From contig NZ_CP022278.1 of NCBI RefSeq assembly GCF_002216145.1, positions 992,001 through 1,056,000 on the forward strand: a DNA stretch of 64,000 nucleotides. Direction: 5' to 3'. The DNA comes from Neisseria chenwenguii. Its GTDB lineage: Bacteria > Pseudomonadota > Gammaproteobacteria > Burkholderiales > Neisseriaceae. Position numbers and translations under genes: made by a program. This document shows, piece by piece, positions 24,225-32,688 of this stretch. How positions within the stretch are numbered: the stretch's first letter is position 1; each line of letters opens with the position of its first letter. The notes beneath the pieces were generated by a model that was not told the origin of the DNA, searched no databases, and saw only the letters and a program-made list of their open reading frames with translations.

Positions 24225-24658
24225 ATTTTCTCCATCAAAACAGCGTCTTCACGCCCGTTTGCCAGCGGATAGTAATCTTTGCGCCGCCCGCATTCCTGAA
24301 AACCGTATTTGCGGTAAAGGCGCTGCGCGGCTCCGTTGGCCGCGCGCACTTCCAAAAAAAGCCTCGTCAGCGCTTCGCTTGAGGCCGTCTGAAACCAGCG
24401 TTCCAGCAAAACCGAGGCAACGCCCTGACGGCGGCATTCCGGCGCGGCGGCAATCAGGTGCAGTTCCGATTCGCCGCACACACTCTGCCACACGATAAAC
24501 CCCTGTATTACATCATTTTTTTCACACACCAGCACCGTATCCGTGCGGCTGTTTAACGCGGATTGAAACTGTTTTTTCGACCAGGCCGACGGGTTGGATT
24601 GTGCGTCGATTTCAGCCAAACGCGCGCAGTCGGCGGCAACAGCGGTGCGGATGTTCAT
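24218..24658 (-). CDS. rimI: Ribosomal protein S18-alanine N-acetyltransferase
   Basis: A 146-aa GNAT enzyme that acetylates the N-terminus of S18. It starts MNIRTAVAADCARLAEIDAQ, with the acetyl-CoA motif AAPECRRQGVASVLLERW at about 71-88 and the RimI-typical LEVRAANGAAQRLYRKYGFQ. A DUS is embedded in the codons for FQTASSEAL. It overlaps tsaB by 4 nt upstream and the UDG gene by 7 nt downstream; tsaB-rimI-UDG is a common betaproteobacterial operon. Confidence 0.93.
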   Translation of the reverse strand: MNIRTAVAADCARLAEIDAQSNPSAWSKKQFQSALNSRTDTVLVCEKNDVIQGFIVWQSVCGESELHLIAAAPECRRQGVASVLLERWFQTASSEALTRLFLEVRAANGAAQRLYRKYGFQECGRRKDYYPLANGREDAVLMEKIC

Positions 24659-25332
24659 GACGTCGCCTTGCGCGCGGCCTGCTCCGCGGCGGTCAGCGCG
24701 ATTTTGTCGCGCACATACAAAAGTCCCGCCTGCGCGGCGCCGACGGCGGGATAACGCCCCGTTTGCGCGAGGTTTAAATAATCGGCGGCGGTAGGCATAT
24801 CGGGTTTGCCCGCAAACGGCGGCGGCTCGCTCAGCGCAAACGCATTGCCGATGCCGTCTGAAAATTCCGCACCTTCGGGCAACGTGATTTCCGCCGCCTT
24901 ACCGACCTGATACGCGCTCAAACGGCGGTGGTTTGCCGTGTCGAACCAAGCGTAAAACACCTCGCCCATGCGCGCATCGATCGCCGCCAACACACCCGAA
25001 CGGCCGGGCACGAGATGCGCCGCTGCGTCCAAACAGGGCACACCGACCAGCGGCACGGCAAACGGCGCCGCCAAGCCCTGCGCCACGCCCGCACCGATGC
25101 GCAGCCCCGTAAACGCCCCCGGCCCCTGCGCGTAAACTACCGCGCCCAAATCCGCCGCCGTAATGTCCGCTTCGGCAAAAAGCGCGCGGATCTGCGGCAA
25201 AATCAGCTCAGACTGTTTATTGCCCGCTTCCAAATGGCAGAGACGGGTTTCCCCGCCGGCAGAGAGGGCGAGCGAGAGGTAGGAAGTGCTGGTATCGACG
25301 GCGAGCGTCGGACGGCGGAAATCGGCGTTCAT
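24655..25332 (-). CDS. tsaB: tRNA t6A synthesis protein TsaB
   Basis: A 225-aa ASKHA-fold partner of TsaD in threonylcarbamoyladenosine formation. I start it at ATG 25332 (MNADFRRPTLAVDTSTSYLS); the frame is open for 48 more codons upstream, but those residues resemble no TsaB. It has VVYAQGPGAFTGLRIGAGVA (about 70-89) and LAAIDARMGEVFYAWF, both typical. A DUS encodes EFSDGIGN. It is the first gene of the operon with rimI and the UDG-like gene. The ribosome site is weak. Confidence 0.93.
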   Translation of the reverse strand: MNADFRRPTLAVDTSTSYLSLALSAGGETRLCHLEAGNKQSELILPQIRALFAEADITAADLGAVVYAQGPGAFTGLRIGAGVAQGLAAPFAVPLVGVPCLDAAAHLVPGRSGVLAAIDARMGEVFYAWFDTANHRRLSAYQVGKAAEITLPEGAEFSDGIGNAFALSEPPPFAGKPDMPTAADYLNLAQTGRYPAVGAAQAGLLYVRDKIALTAAEQAARKATS

Positions 25333-25534
25333 GGCGGGTTTTGAAGGTTTTTTAGGATTTTTCAGACAGCAATTATAGCATTGCCCAACAAAGATTTTCC
25401 TTGCGGAGATGTTCTTTGCCGAGGCGTTTTTTTCAGGATGCGGCAGGCAGTAAATGCCGACAAAATAACAATCCATGACGAAAGCAAGACCTTAAAATAA
25501 GGCCGTCTGAAACCCGCACACAAAGGAACAAACC

Positions 25535-25804
25535 ATGACCCGCATGGTGAACTGCGTCAAACTCGGCAAAGAAGCCGAAGGCATGAAATTCCCGCCGCTG
25601 CCCAACGAATTGGGCAAACGCATTTTTGAAAACGTTTCCCAAGAAGCATGGAACGCGTGGACGCGCCACCAGACCATGCTGATCAACGAAAACCGCCTCA
25701 GCCTCGCCGACCCGCGCGCGCGAATATCTGGCGCAGCAGATGGAGCAGTATTTCTTCGGCGACGGCGCGGATAAAGTGCAGGGTATGTACCGCCCGAAGC
25801 GTAA
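25535..25804 (+). pseudogene. yggX: Frameshifted duplicate of yggX
   Basis: The first 63 codons are identical in protein to the intact yggX at 15697-15969, up to DPRAR. The (GC)5 run of the intact copy is (GC)4 here (25714-25722), which shifts the frame to a stop after 79 codons. A further 1-nt deletion (GGGTATG for GGGCTATG) and single substitutions follow. Homology spans 25493-25805 (313 nt, against 316 nt at 15696-16011) and includes the upstream DUS and ribosome site but not the flanks. Confidence 0.92.
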
Positions 25805-26091
25805 GTTTTTTTGATGCAACGTGAATTCGGGATAAGCGATTTGAGTAATGCCTGATATTCCAGCCGCGTAGGGCAGGGTTGCCACCCCGCCGCTTTGCCC
25901 GAAGGCAGAGAATTACCCACTCAAACGTTTATCTCATTCTGCGGATGAGCGACAGGGTCGCAACCCCGTCCTACGGCAGGTGATTTCAGCATTTTCAATC
26001 AGTTTAAGATATTTCTTATCCCGAACGCACGTAATGTAACAATGAGGCCGTCTGAAAACTTTTCAGACGGCCTCACTCAAGTAGGGGGAAT

Positions 26092-26172
26092 ATGAATCCT
26101 GAACAAAGAAAGCAGTTGGAAGGCTGGTTGAATCAGGTACAGGTCGTGTTAGCCCACCTTAAGCGGGTGTAA
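26092..26172 (+). CDS. Possible 26-aa peptide
   Basis: MNPEQRKQLEGWLNQVQVVL and six more residues, amphipathic, with a good ribosome site (GTAGGGGGAAT). Its end lies in a hairpin that could terminate its transcript. It may be a true micropeptide or the remnant of a longer gene. Confidence 0.25.
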   Translation: MNPEQRKQLEGWLNQVQVVLAHLKRV

Positions 26173-26280
26173 CACGACACAGCATAGTGTAAATCCCGAC
26201 CACCCCCACTATTTTCAGACGGCATGGGATGTTTTTTGGATTTTTTAATCTTTATGTCCGTTTTGCCGTGTTACGCCGTA

Positions 26281-26305
26281 AAAAAAAGCCGTCTGAAAAG
26301 ACGGC
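26281..26305 (-). terminator. Terminator of garD
   Basis: GCCGTC (26288-26293) pairs with GACGGC (26300-26305), and seven T follow on the minus strand. Confidence 0.7.
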
Positions 26306-26366
26306 CCCAAGCTCCAATGGAAGAGTGGAAAAGCGTAAATGCGGGTTGCCGGCCTGTGGAGCGTTG

Positions 26367-27920
26367 TCAGGTTACCGGCGCGGGGTTGAATACGGAGAGC
26401 GCGTTGTGCAGCCCCCATTGATCCGACCAAGTTTCTTTTTTGCCGCTGGCAACGTCTAAAATGAAGCGGAAGATTTCCCAACCGATGTCTTCGATGGTGG
26501 CTTCTCCCGTGGCGATACGGCCGGCGTTGATGTCCATCAGGTCAAACCAGCGCTCGGCCAGGTCGGTGCGGGTGGCGACTTTGATCACGGGCAGGGCGGC
26601 GAGGCCGTAGGGGGTGCCGCGTCCGGTGGTAAACACCTGCACGGTGATGCCCGAGGCCAGTTGCTGCGTGCCGCAAACGAAATCGCTGGCGGGGGTGGCG
26701 GCGAAAATCAACCCTTTTTTGGTCGGGCGCTGGCCGGGAGACAAAACTTCGACAATCGCCGACTGGCCGGATTTGGCAATCGAGCCGAGGGCTTTTTCGA
26801 CCACATTGGCCAGGCCGCCCTTTTTGTTGCCGGGCGAGGGGTTGGCGCTGCGGTCGGTTTGGCCGGCGCTGAGGTAGTCGTCGTACCACTTCATTTCTTC
26901 CAACAGGCGGCGGCCGACGTGTTCGTCAACGGTGCGGGGCGTGAGTAGATGAATCGCGTCGCGCACTTCGGTCACTTCGGAAAACATCACGGTTGCGCCG
27001 CAGCGTACCAGCAAATCGGAAGCGAAACCGACGGCGGGATTGGCGGTTACGCCCGAGAAGGCGTCGCTGCCGCCGCACTGCATACCGACCACCAAATCCG
27101 AAGCCGAACAGGTTTCGCGTTTGCGCGCATTGAGTTTGGCCAAGTGGCGGTCGGCGGTTTGCAGAATCGAATCGACCATGGCCTTGAAGCCGATGAATTG
27201 TTCGTCCTGCAAACTGGTGATGCTGGCGTTTTCGGGTTTAATCGGAATCGTATCGCTTGTACCGTCTAAAAGCCGCGTCGGTTGCAGTTTTTCGCAGCCC
27301 AAGCCGATGACCATGATTTCGCCGCCGAAATTCGGGTTGAGCGCGATGTTGTGGATGGTGCGGATGGGCACGACCGCCGCGGGCGCATTAATCGCCACGC
27401 CGCAGCCGTAGAGATGGTTGAGCCCGACCACGCCGTCCACATTCGGATATTTCGGCAGCAAATCGCGCTCAATCAGTTTGACGACATAATCCACAACGCC
27501 CGCCACACAATGCACGCTGGTGGTAATCCCCAGCAGATTGCGCGTACCGACGCTGCCGTCTGAATTTCGGTAGCCCTCAAACGTAAAACCTTCCAGCGGC
27601 TCAAGCGCGGGAGCGGGGCGGGTAGCCAACGGCAGCGTGTCGAGCGGCGGCGCTTTGGGCAGAACGACTTTGGATTCGTCTATCCACGAGCCTTTGGGCA
27701 GCGGCTGCGCGGCAAAGCCGATGACTTCGCCGTAACGCACGATTTCCGCGCCCTCGGCAATATCCGACAGCGCCACTTTGTGCCCCTGCGGAACGTGTTC
27801 CACCAACGTGAGGCCGTCTGAAAACTGTGCGCCCGCAGGCAGGCCGTTGCTGTTGACGATAATCGCCACATTGTCGGTGGGGTGGACTTTGATATACAGC
27901 GGTTTGGAATCGGTGGTCAT
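26367..27920 (-). CDS. garD: Galactarate dehydratase
   Basis: A 517-aa enzyme of the UxaA/GarD family that dehydrates D-galactarate. The start at 27920 ([20 protein letters not shown]) follows AAAGGACACGCC; the upstream open frame is not homologous. An N-terminal SAF-like domain (about 1-95) precedes the long catalytic part with [56 protein letters not shown] and the final SDQWGLHN. The sequence runs almost in register with E. coli GarD as I recall it, which favours galactarate over altronate. No other sugar-acid gene is adjacent. Confidence 0.92.
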   Translation of the reverse strand: MTTDSKPLYIKVHPTDNVAIIVNSNGLPAGAQFSDGLTLVEHVPQGHKVALSDIAEGAEIVRYGEVIGFAAQPLPKGSWIDESKVVLPKAPPLDTLPLATRPAPALEPLEGFTFEGYRNSDGSVGTRNLLGITTSVHCVAGVVDYVVKLIERDLLPKYPNVDGVVGLNHLYGCGVAINAPAAVVPIRTIHNIALNPNFGGEIMVIGLGCEKLQPTRLLDGTSDTIPIKPENASITSLQDEQFIGFKAMVDSILQTADRHLAKLNARKRETCSASDLVVGMQCGGSDAFSGVTANPAVGFASDLLVRCGATVMFSEVTEVRDAIHLLTPRTVDEHVGRRLLEEMKWYDDYLSAGQTDRSANPSPGNKKGGLANVVEKALGSIAKSGQSAIVEVLSPGQRPTKKGLIFAATPASDFVCGTQQLASGITVQVFTTGRGTPYGLAALPVIKVATRTDLAERWFDLMDINAGRIATGEATIEDIGWEIFRFILDVASGKKETWSDQWGLHNALSVFNPAPVT

Positions 27921-28251
27921 GGCGTGTCCTTTCGGATTTTTGTTTTTTGCCATCATAGAGCAGAGGCGGAAGAAAACGCATTGTGCGGCTGCACAGGATT
28001 GGGCGGGAAAGTAGGGTGGTTTGCGGGGGGATTGAACAAAAAGCAGCGGCGTTTGCAACAGCTTGGGCCGTCTGAAACTTACGCCTGTGCGGGAACAACA
28101 CCGTTTGGGGCGCCGGCCGTTTCAGACGGCCCCAAGTATTTGATCAAGAAGTGATGTTGTCCGATAATATTTATATAAAACAAGCGTTAATGCCGTCTGA
28201 AAAAATGTATCCGCTATCCGAAGCGCCTGTTTGATTGTTTAGGAGAACAAG
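27921..28251. other. Intergenic region between divergent garD and methyltransferase genes
   Basis: A DUS pair with a long loop (28064-28135) and a DUS at about 28193 are visible. AT-rich sequence at 28150-28190 could hold the promoter of the methyltransferase gene, but no clear hexamers are seen. Confidence 0.4.
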
Positions 28252-29073
28252 ATGGACACCGCAAAAATTTCCCCTGCCGCCGTTTCCGCCCTTTCAGCCA
28301 CCATGCTGATTACCCTGTGGGCAAAGGCGGTGGAGACGCTCAAGCCCGAACCGCTGTTGCGCGATGCAGAAGCGTCGCGCATGGTGGCGCAGATTGATTT
28401 CGACTTTTCCATATTTGAAACGGCGAAGGCCTCGCAGGTCGGCTGTTGCGCCCGCACGCTGCTGCTGGACGGCATCACGCGCCGTTTTTTAGGGAAACAT
28501 CCCGATGCGGTGGTGGTGCAGCTCGGAGCGGGGTTGGATGCCCGTTACGAACGGCTCGGCAGACCGCCCGTTACCGCTTGGTACGATTTGGATTTGCCCG
28601 AAGTAATCGAACTGCGCCGCACGCTGCTGCCCGAATCGGGGAATATTTACTTGGCCGCGTCAATATTCGACACCGATTGGATGCAGACCGCCGCCGCGCA
28701 CGGGCAACCCGTTTTGCTGCTGGCGGAGGGCGTATTGATGTATTTCGACGAAGGCCGTCTGAAAAACTGGATTTCGCTGTTAAAACGTCATCTTCCAAAC
28801 GCCGAAGCAGCGTTCGACACGCTGCCGGTCAAGCTCGTCGGCCGCCAAAAACAGCACGACGCCCTGCGCAAAATGGGCGGCACGCCGCCCGAGTTCAAAT
28901 GGGACGTAGCGGATGCGGCCGACGTCGAAGCGCTGGGTTGGGAAGTGATGGAACAACACGGCTTAAGCGGCGTTGCGGGCAGGCGCTATCCGCTGTTGCT
29001 GCGGCTGATGTATCTGACCGCATGGGGACGGCGGAACTTTGACCAGAAAGTGTTCCGAACAAGGATTGTTTGA
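28252..29073 (+). CDS. Class I SAM-dependent methyltransferase, PPM1/TcmP-like
   Basis: A 273-aa protein of the leucine-carboxyl-methyltransferase-like family, common in bacteria as O-methyltransferases. It has the SAM site VVVQLGAGLDARYERLG (about 87-103), WYDLDLPEVIELRR and LLAEGVLMYFDEGRLKNW. A DUS encodes part of the last motif. The start follows TTTAGGAGAACAAG. It is a single-gene unit closed by a DUS terminator. The substrate cannot be told from the sequence. Confidence 0.85.
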   Translation: MDTAKISPAAVSALSATMLITLWAKAVETLKPEPLLRDAEASRMVAQIDFDFSIFETAKASQVGCCARTLLLDGITRRFLGKHPDAVVVQLGAGLDARYERLGRPPVTAWYDLDLPEVIELRRTLLPESGNIYLAASIFDTDWMQTAAAHGQPVLLLAEGVLMYFDEGRLKNWISLLKRHLPNAEAAFDTLPVKLVGRQKQHDALRKMGGTPPEFKWDVADAADVEALGWEVMEQHGLSGVAGRRYPLLLRLMYLTAWGRRNFDQKVFRTRIV

Positions 29074-29078
29074 AACGA

Positions 29079-29108
29079 AAAGGCCGCCTGAACATTCAGA
29101 CGGCCTTT
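29079..29108. terminator. Bidirectional DUS terminator
   Basis: AAAGGCCG(C)CTGAA pairs with TTCAGACGGCCTTT around CA with one mismatch. It separates the methyltransferase (plus) from the small peptide gene (minus). Confidence 0.75.
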
Positions 29109-29150
29109 GTGTATCACCAAAACGCTTTGTTTGTCGTTAATTTAATCGGA

Positions 29151-29255
29151 TTATTTAGAGGCATCCGCCATATTTTGGGCAACATTGGTTGCGCTTACGG
29201 TCAGGCCGGACATACCGATAAGGGAAGCGGCGGCCAATTTCATCAGTTCTTTCAT
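29151..29255 (-). CDS. Small signal-type peptide, 34 aa (paralogue 1)
   Basis: MKELMKLAAASLIGMSGLTV and SATNVAQNMADASK. A basic N-terminus and hydrophobic core with SGLTVSA give a signal-peptide pattern; the remainder is 12-14 residues. The ribosome site is AAAGGAGACTGAAA. It lies 51 nt downstream of a second, clearly related gene, with which it shares LAAASLIGM. It ends next to a DUS terminator. Its function is unknown. Confidence 0.6.
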   Translation of the reverse strand: MKELMKLAAASLIGMSGLTVSATNVAQNMADASK

Positions 29256-29306
29256 TTTCAGTCTCCTTTCGGAAGTGTTTTATTTGTGGTGCATTTCAGT
29301 TCGGAT

Positions 29307-29414
29307 TTATTTTTTATTTGCTGCTGCGATATTGCGTGCAATGATGGCAGTGGTGGCGCTCACACCGGCCATACCGATTAAAGACGCAGCAGCTAAAGTC
29401 ATCAGGCGTTTCAT
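29307..29414 (-). CDS. Small signal-type peptide, 35 aa (paralogue 2)
   Basis: MKRLMTLAAASLIGMAGVSA and TTAIIARNIAAANKK. The plan matches the downstream paralogue: K-rich start, LAAASLIGM core, small-residue cleavage-like site, short polar tail ending in Asn/Lys. The ribosome site is TTAAAGGAACTTTTAA. Two adjacent paralogues with separate ribosome sites argue for real translation. It is too short for routine annotation and could be missed elsewhere. Confidence 0.6.
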   Translation of the reverse strand: MKRLMTLAAASLIGMAGVSATTAIIARNIAAANKK

Positions 29415-29604
29415 TTAAAAGTTCCTTTAATTTCAATACATTCCAATGTTATTTTACAACATTTCTCAAACTGTCGGCTCGGTTGGCCTTGCCGACGGGA
29501 TGCATCATACCGCCTAAACAGTTAAATTAACCATCTTTTTCGTAAATAAAATTTATGCATTATTGGATTTAAACTTATTTTTGATAATTAATTTTTTGTT
29601 TTGT

Positions 29605-29644
29605 AAATGACACCGATGTCCGACAAAATGACACCGATGTCTGA
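29605..29644. repeat. Two 19-bp direct repeats, each nearly palindromic
   Basis: AAATGACACCGATGTCYGA occurs twice at a 21-bp period, close to two helical turns. The core GACACCGATGTC is an imperfect palindrome (10 of 12 positions). This suits a dimeric regulator pair or the multiple terminal repeats of a transposon end. Confidence 0.6.
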
Positions 29645-29852
29645 ATTACAAAAAAGTTACACGCCACTGATTTTTAGCGCCCTCGTCGGTATTTTGTGGC
29701 AGGAATTTTGTCTCATTTTCACACATATTTTTTTAATTTCATTATTTTCAATAAGTTATAAATATCGATTAATCAGTTACTTTCCAACAAATTAGCCAAT
29801 CCCTATGCCGCTCATTGTCAAACTCAAACAAAACGCCGTTTAAAACCAAAAA

Positions 29853-29892
29853 AGGCCGTCCGAAAACCCCATCGGAAGTTTTCAGACGGCCT
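29853..29892 (-). terminator. Inverted-DUS terminator of the AEC permease gene
   Basis: AGGCCGTC(C)GAAAAC pairs with GTTTTCAGACGGCCT with one mismatch; a T run follows on the minus strand. Confidence 0.7.
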
Positions 29893-29950
29893 GCTGCGCT
29901 GTGCAGTTTGAGCATACCCGCCAACCAGCAAAGTTTTCATACGGCCTCTG

Positions 29951-30904
29951 CTACATCAGCCCCAAGCTGCGCAATATCACAATTCCTGCGGCGGCACTGA
30001 AGCCCGAGCCCAGCGTGGTGATGCCGGCAACATTCGCGGCGGCGGTATCGTTGCCGCCCATGGCTTTGACCATCGGATAGGCCGCGGCGGCGACGGGGGT
30101 GGCGGCCATCAGGAACACGATGCCCAGCGGCATTCCGCGCAGTCCGAACATCAAACAGACGGCAACGGCGACCGCCGGCGCGACAATCAGACGGCCGATA
30201 CTGCCGAGCATGGAAACATCGCCAAGCCGCCCCAACGAACGGAAGTCAAACGCCGCACCTGCGCAAATCAGCGCCAGCGGCACCGCCAAATCGGCCACAT
30301 AGCCGACTCCTTTCATCACGGGTTTGGGCGGCAGGAAATGCAGCATTTGCAGCAGCGCGGAAATCATGATGGCGATAATCAGCGGGTTGGCGGCGATTTT
30401 GTTCAGCGTGCCGAGCAGTTTGGCGCCGAAGCTGCCGGTTTGGGTGCGGCTCAGGCAGATGACGCCGAGGATGTTGAACAAAAATGTAATCGCACCCGTA
30501 TAAATCGCGCCGCCCGCCACGCCCACATCGCCGTAGGCGTTGATGACATACGCCAGCCCCATCGTGCCCAAATTGCCGCGGAACACGCTCTGCACAAACA
30601 CGCCCTTGTCACGGACATCGGGCACAAACTTCCACGCAAACGCTTCGCCCAAGAGGTAACACGCCAACACCGACACCACACCCGCCGTCAGCAGCTGCGC
30701 CTGTTCGCCCAAATGAATTTCGCCCTGAAGCAGCTTGTCGAAAAGCAGGCAGGGCAGGCCGAAATAAAACACGATTTTCGCCGCCTGCGCGACAAAAGCC
30801 GCGTCAATCATGCCGACACGGCGCACAAACACACCGACGGCCAGCAACATCAGGCTGGGCAGGGTCACGTTGAGCGCGAACCAGACAGATTCGAGAAACT
30901 GCAC
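29951..30904 (-). CDS. AEC-family permease
   Basis: A 317-aa inner-membrane carrier of the auxin efflux carrier family with about ten helices in two halves. It starts MQFLESVWFALNVTLPSLML and carries RGNLGTMGLAYVINAYGD, ADLAVPLALICAGAAFDFR and a final MGGNDTAAANVAGITTLGSG, all typical of bacterial AEC proteins, which often carry dicarboxylates. The substrate is unknown. It stands alone, divergent from rmuC. Confidence 0.88.
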   Translation of the reverse strand: MQFLESVWFALNVTLPSLMLLAVGVFVRRVGMIDAAFVAQAAKIVFYFGLPCLLFDKLLQGEIHLGEQAQLLTAGVVSVLACYLLGEAFAWKFVPDVRDKGVFVQSVFRGNLGTMGLAYVINAYGDVGVAGGAIYTGAITFLFNILGVICLSRTQTGSFGAKLLGTLNKIAANPLIIAIMISALLQMLHFLPPKPVMKGVGYVADLAVPLALICAGAAFDFRSLGRLGDVSMLGSIGRLIVAPAVAVAVCLMFGLRGMPLGIVFLMAATPVAAAAYPMVKAMGGNDTAAANVAGITTLGSGFSAAAGIVILRSLGLM

Positions 30905-31165
30905 AAGTTTTTCCTTTATATTTGTAGGAACGGATTTTCAGACGGCATTGAGGGCTTTGGGGCAGGCAGGCCGTCTGAAAAGCGGCGAAGCCGTCAAACC
31001 TTTTCCCGACGACGTACCTGCCGAAATTCAGACGGCCTCAAACGCCTTTCCGAATCATACTCCAAAGGCCGTACCGCAGGCAGGCTTCGCACGCTGAACA
31101 CCGCAAGCCGTGCTATATTTACGTTTTTCCGTTTTCCCGAATTTCGTTTTTCAGACGGCCTGACC

Positions 31166-32641
31166 ATGACCTACACCGCCCTGCTCATTCCCGCCGCCGC
31201 CTTTCTTTTCGGCGCGCTCATCACTTGGCTGTTTGCCCGCAACGCCGCGCAGGCGCAGCAGTTTGCCTTGCAACAGCAACTCGCCGAACGCGCCCGCGGC
31301 CAGCAGTTTGCCGAAGAGCTGCGCGAGGAAGCGCTGGCCGAGTTGGCCGAATCCCGCCGCCACATCCAAGATTTGCAGGCCGAAGCGCAGGAATTGTCCA
31401 ACCGCTTTTCCGCCGCCTGCCAGCAGATCGAACATTTGCAGGAACGCGAAGCCGAAGCAGGCCGTCTGAAAACCGAGTTTCACGATTTGCAGCAAACCGC
31501 GCAGGCTTTGGAAGTGCAAAACGAGCGGCTGCACACCCAAATCGCGCAGGAAAAAACCGCCGCCGCCGAAAAGCTCGCCCTACTCGCCGACGCCCGCCAA
31601 AGCCTGACCGACCAGTTTCAAAACCTTGCCAACGCCATCCTCGAAGACAAAAGCCGCCGCTTTGCCGAGCAAAACCGCGAGCAGCTCGGGCAGCTGCTCA
31701 ATCCCTTAAACGAGCGCCTCAGCGGTTTTTCCGAGCTGGTGCAGAACACCTACGAAAAAGAAGCCCGCGAACGGCTGACGCTGGAAAACGAACTCAAACG
31801 CCTGCAAACCCTCAACGCCCAGCTTCACAGCGACGCCAAAGCCCTCACCGACGCACTCACCGGCACGCAAAACAAAACGCAGGGCAACTGGGGCGAGATG
31901 GTGCTCGAAAGCATCCTCAAACACAGCGGCTTGCAGAAAGGGCGCGAATATACCGTCCAAGCCGCCGCCGAGCGCAAAGAAGACGGCGGCACGCGCCGCT
32001 TCCAACCCGACGTCCTCGTCAACCTGCCCGACGGCAAACAAATCGTCATCGACGCCAAAGTCTCGCTCACGGCCTATGTGCGCTACACCCAAACCACCGA
32101 CCCCGCCGAGGCCGAGCGCGCCCTGAAAGCCCACGCCGCCAGCGTGCGCGCCCACGTCAAAGCCCTGTCGCAAAAGGATTACAGCGACCTCGAAGGTGTC
32201 AACTCACTCGATTTCGTGTTTATGTTCGTCCCCGTCGAACCCGCCTACCTCTTGGCGCTGCAACACGACGAAACCCTGCTGCAAGACTGTTTCGACAAAC
32301 GCATCATGCTCGCCGGCCCCGGCACCCTGCTTGCCGCCCTGCGCACCGTCGCCAACCTCTGGCGCAACGAACAGCAAAACCAAAACGCGCTCGCCATCGC
32401 CGAAGAAGGCGGCCGCCTCTACGACAAATTCGTCGGCTTCGTGCAAACGCTCGAAGGCGTCGGCAAAAATCTGGAACAGGCGCAAAACCAGTTTCAGACG
32501 GCCTACAAACAGCTCGCCGAAGGCCGCGGCAACCTCGTCGCCCGCGCCGAAAAACTGCGCCTCTTGGGGGTAAAAGCAGGCAAACGGCTGGACAGGCGGC
32601 TCGCAGATGAGGCGCTGGGGGTGGAGAATAAGGAGGAGTGA
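31166..32641 (+). CDS. rmuC: RmuC family DNA recombination protein
   Basis: A 491-aa protein. I start it at ATG 31166 (MTYTALLIPAAAFLFGALIT); the frame is open far upstream, but that part is antisense to the AEC gene and unrelated. A membrane anchor (about 5-23) precedes a long coiled coil (25-200, rich in Gln/Glu/Ala) and then the RmuC nuclease-like domain with NKTQGNWGEMVLESIL, FQPDVLVNLPDGKQIVIDAK and LDFVFMFVPVEPAY. RmuC limits inversions at short repeats. The region 30905-31165 carries three DUS copies. Confidence 0.92.
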   Translation: MTYTALLIPAAAFLFGALITWLFARNAAQAQQFALQQQLAERARGQQFAEELREEALAELAESRRHIQDLQAEAQELSNRFSAACQQIEHLQEREAEAGRLKTEFHDLQQTAQALEVQNERLHTQIAQEKTAAAEKLALLADARQSLTDQFQNLANAILEDKSRRFAEQNREQLGQLLNPLNERLSGFSELVQNTYEKEARERLTLENELKRLQTLNAQLHSDAKALTDALTGTQNKTQGNWGEMVLESILKHSGLQKGREYTVQAAAERKEDGGTRRFQPDVLVNLPDGKQIVIDAKVSLTAYVRYTQTTDPAEAERALKAHAASVRAHVKALSQKDYSDLEGVNSLDFVFMFVPVEPAYLLALQHDETLLQDCFDKRIMLAGPGTLLAALRTVANLWRNEQQNQNALAIAEEGGRLYDKFVGFVQTLEGVGKNLEQAQNQFQTAYKQLAEGRGNLVARAEKLRLLGVKAGKRLDRRLADEALGVENKEE

Positions 32642-32647
32642 AGAAAA

Positions 32648-32669
32648 GCCGTCTGAATATTCAGACGGC
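32648..32669. terminator. Inverted-DUS terminator, rmuC/ubiB
   Basis: GCCGTCTGAAT is followed directly by its reverse complement, a 22-bp perfect palindrome, and then CTTGTTTTTT on the plus strand. Confidence 0.8.
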
Positions 32670-32688
32670 CTTGTTTTTTCAGACGGCC

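Larger units (their letters stand above)
25805..26366. other. Intergenic region with inverted repeats and DUS hairpins
   Basis: An imperfect 22-bp inverted repeat (25868-25889 and 25953-25974; GTAGGGCAGGGTTGCCACCC-type) lies beyond the yggX copy. A DUS terminator (26043-26074), a small ORF at 26092 and a CGTGTTA/TAACACG hairpin (26147-26177) follow. Other ORFs here are DUS-derived and not called. Confidence 0.55.
29415..29950. other. AT-rich intergenic region with tandem operator-like repeats
   Basis: 29520-29800 is strongly AT-rich. Two 19-bp direct repeats (29605-29623 and 29626-29644) lie within it. Promoters for the minus-strand peptides are expected in 29430-29600. A DUS terminator (29853-29892) closes the AEC permease gene. 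The ORF over the repeats (29607-29795) is not supported. Confidence 0.55.

Noticed and set aside
26224..26481. Short ORFs around the garD terminator
   Set aside because: Their residues come largely from DUS and terminator sequence.
29607..29795. 62-codon ORF over the direct repeats
   Set aside because: Its start lies in the repeats and the rest is AT-rich; the repeats are better read as DNA sites.
30338..31165. N-terminal extension of the rmuC frame
   Set aside because: It is antisense to the AEC permease and unrelated to RmuC; the membrane anchor typical of RmuC starts at 31166.
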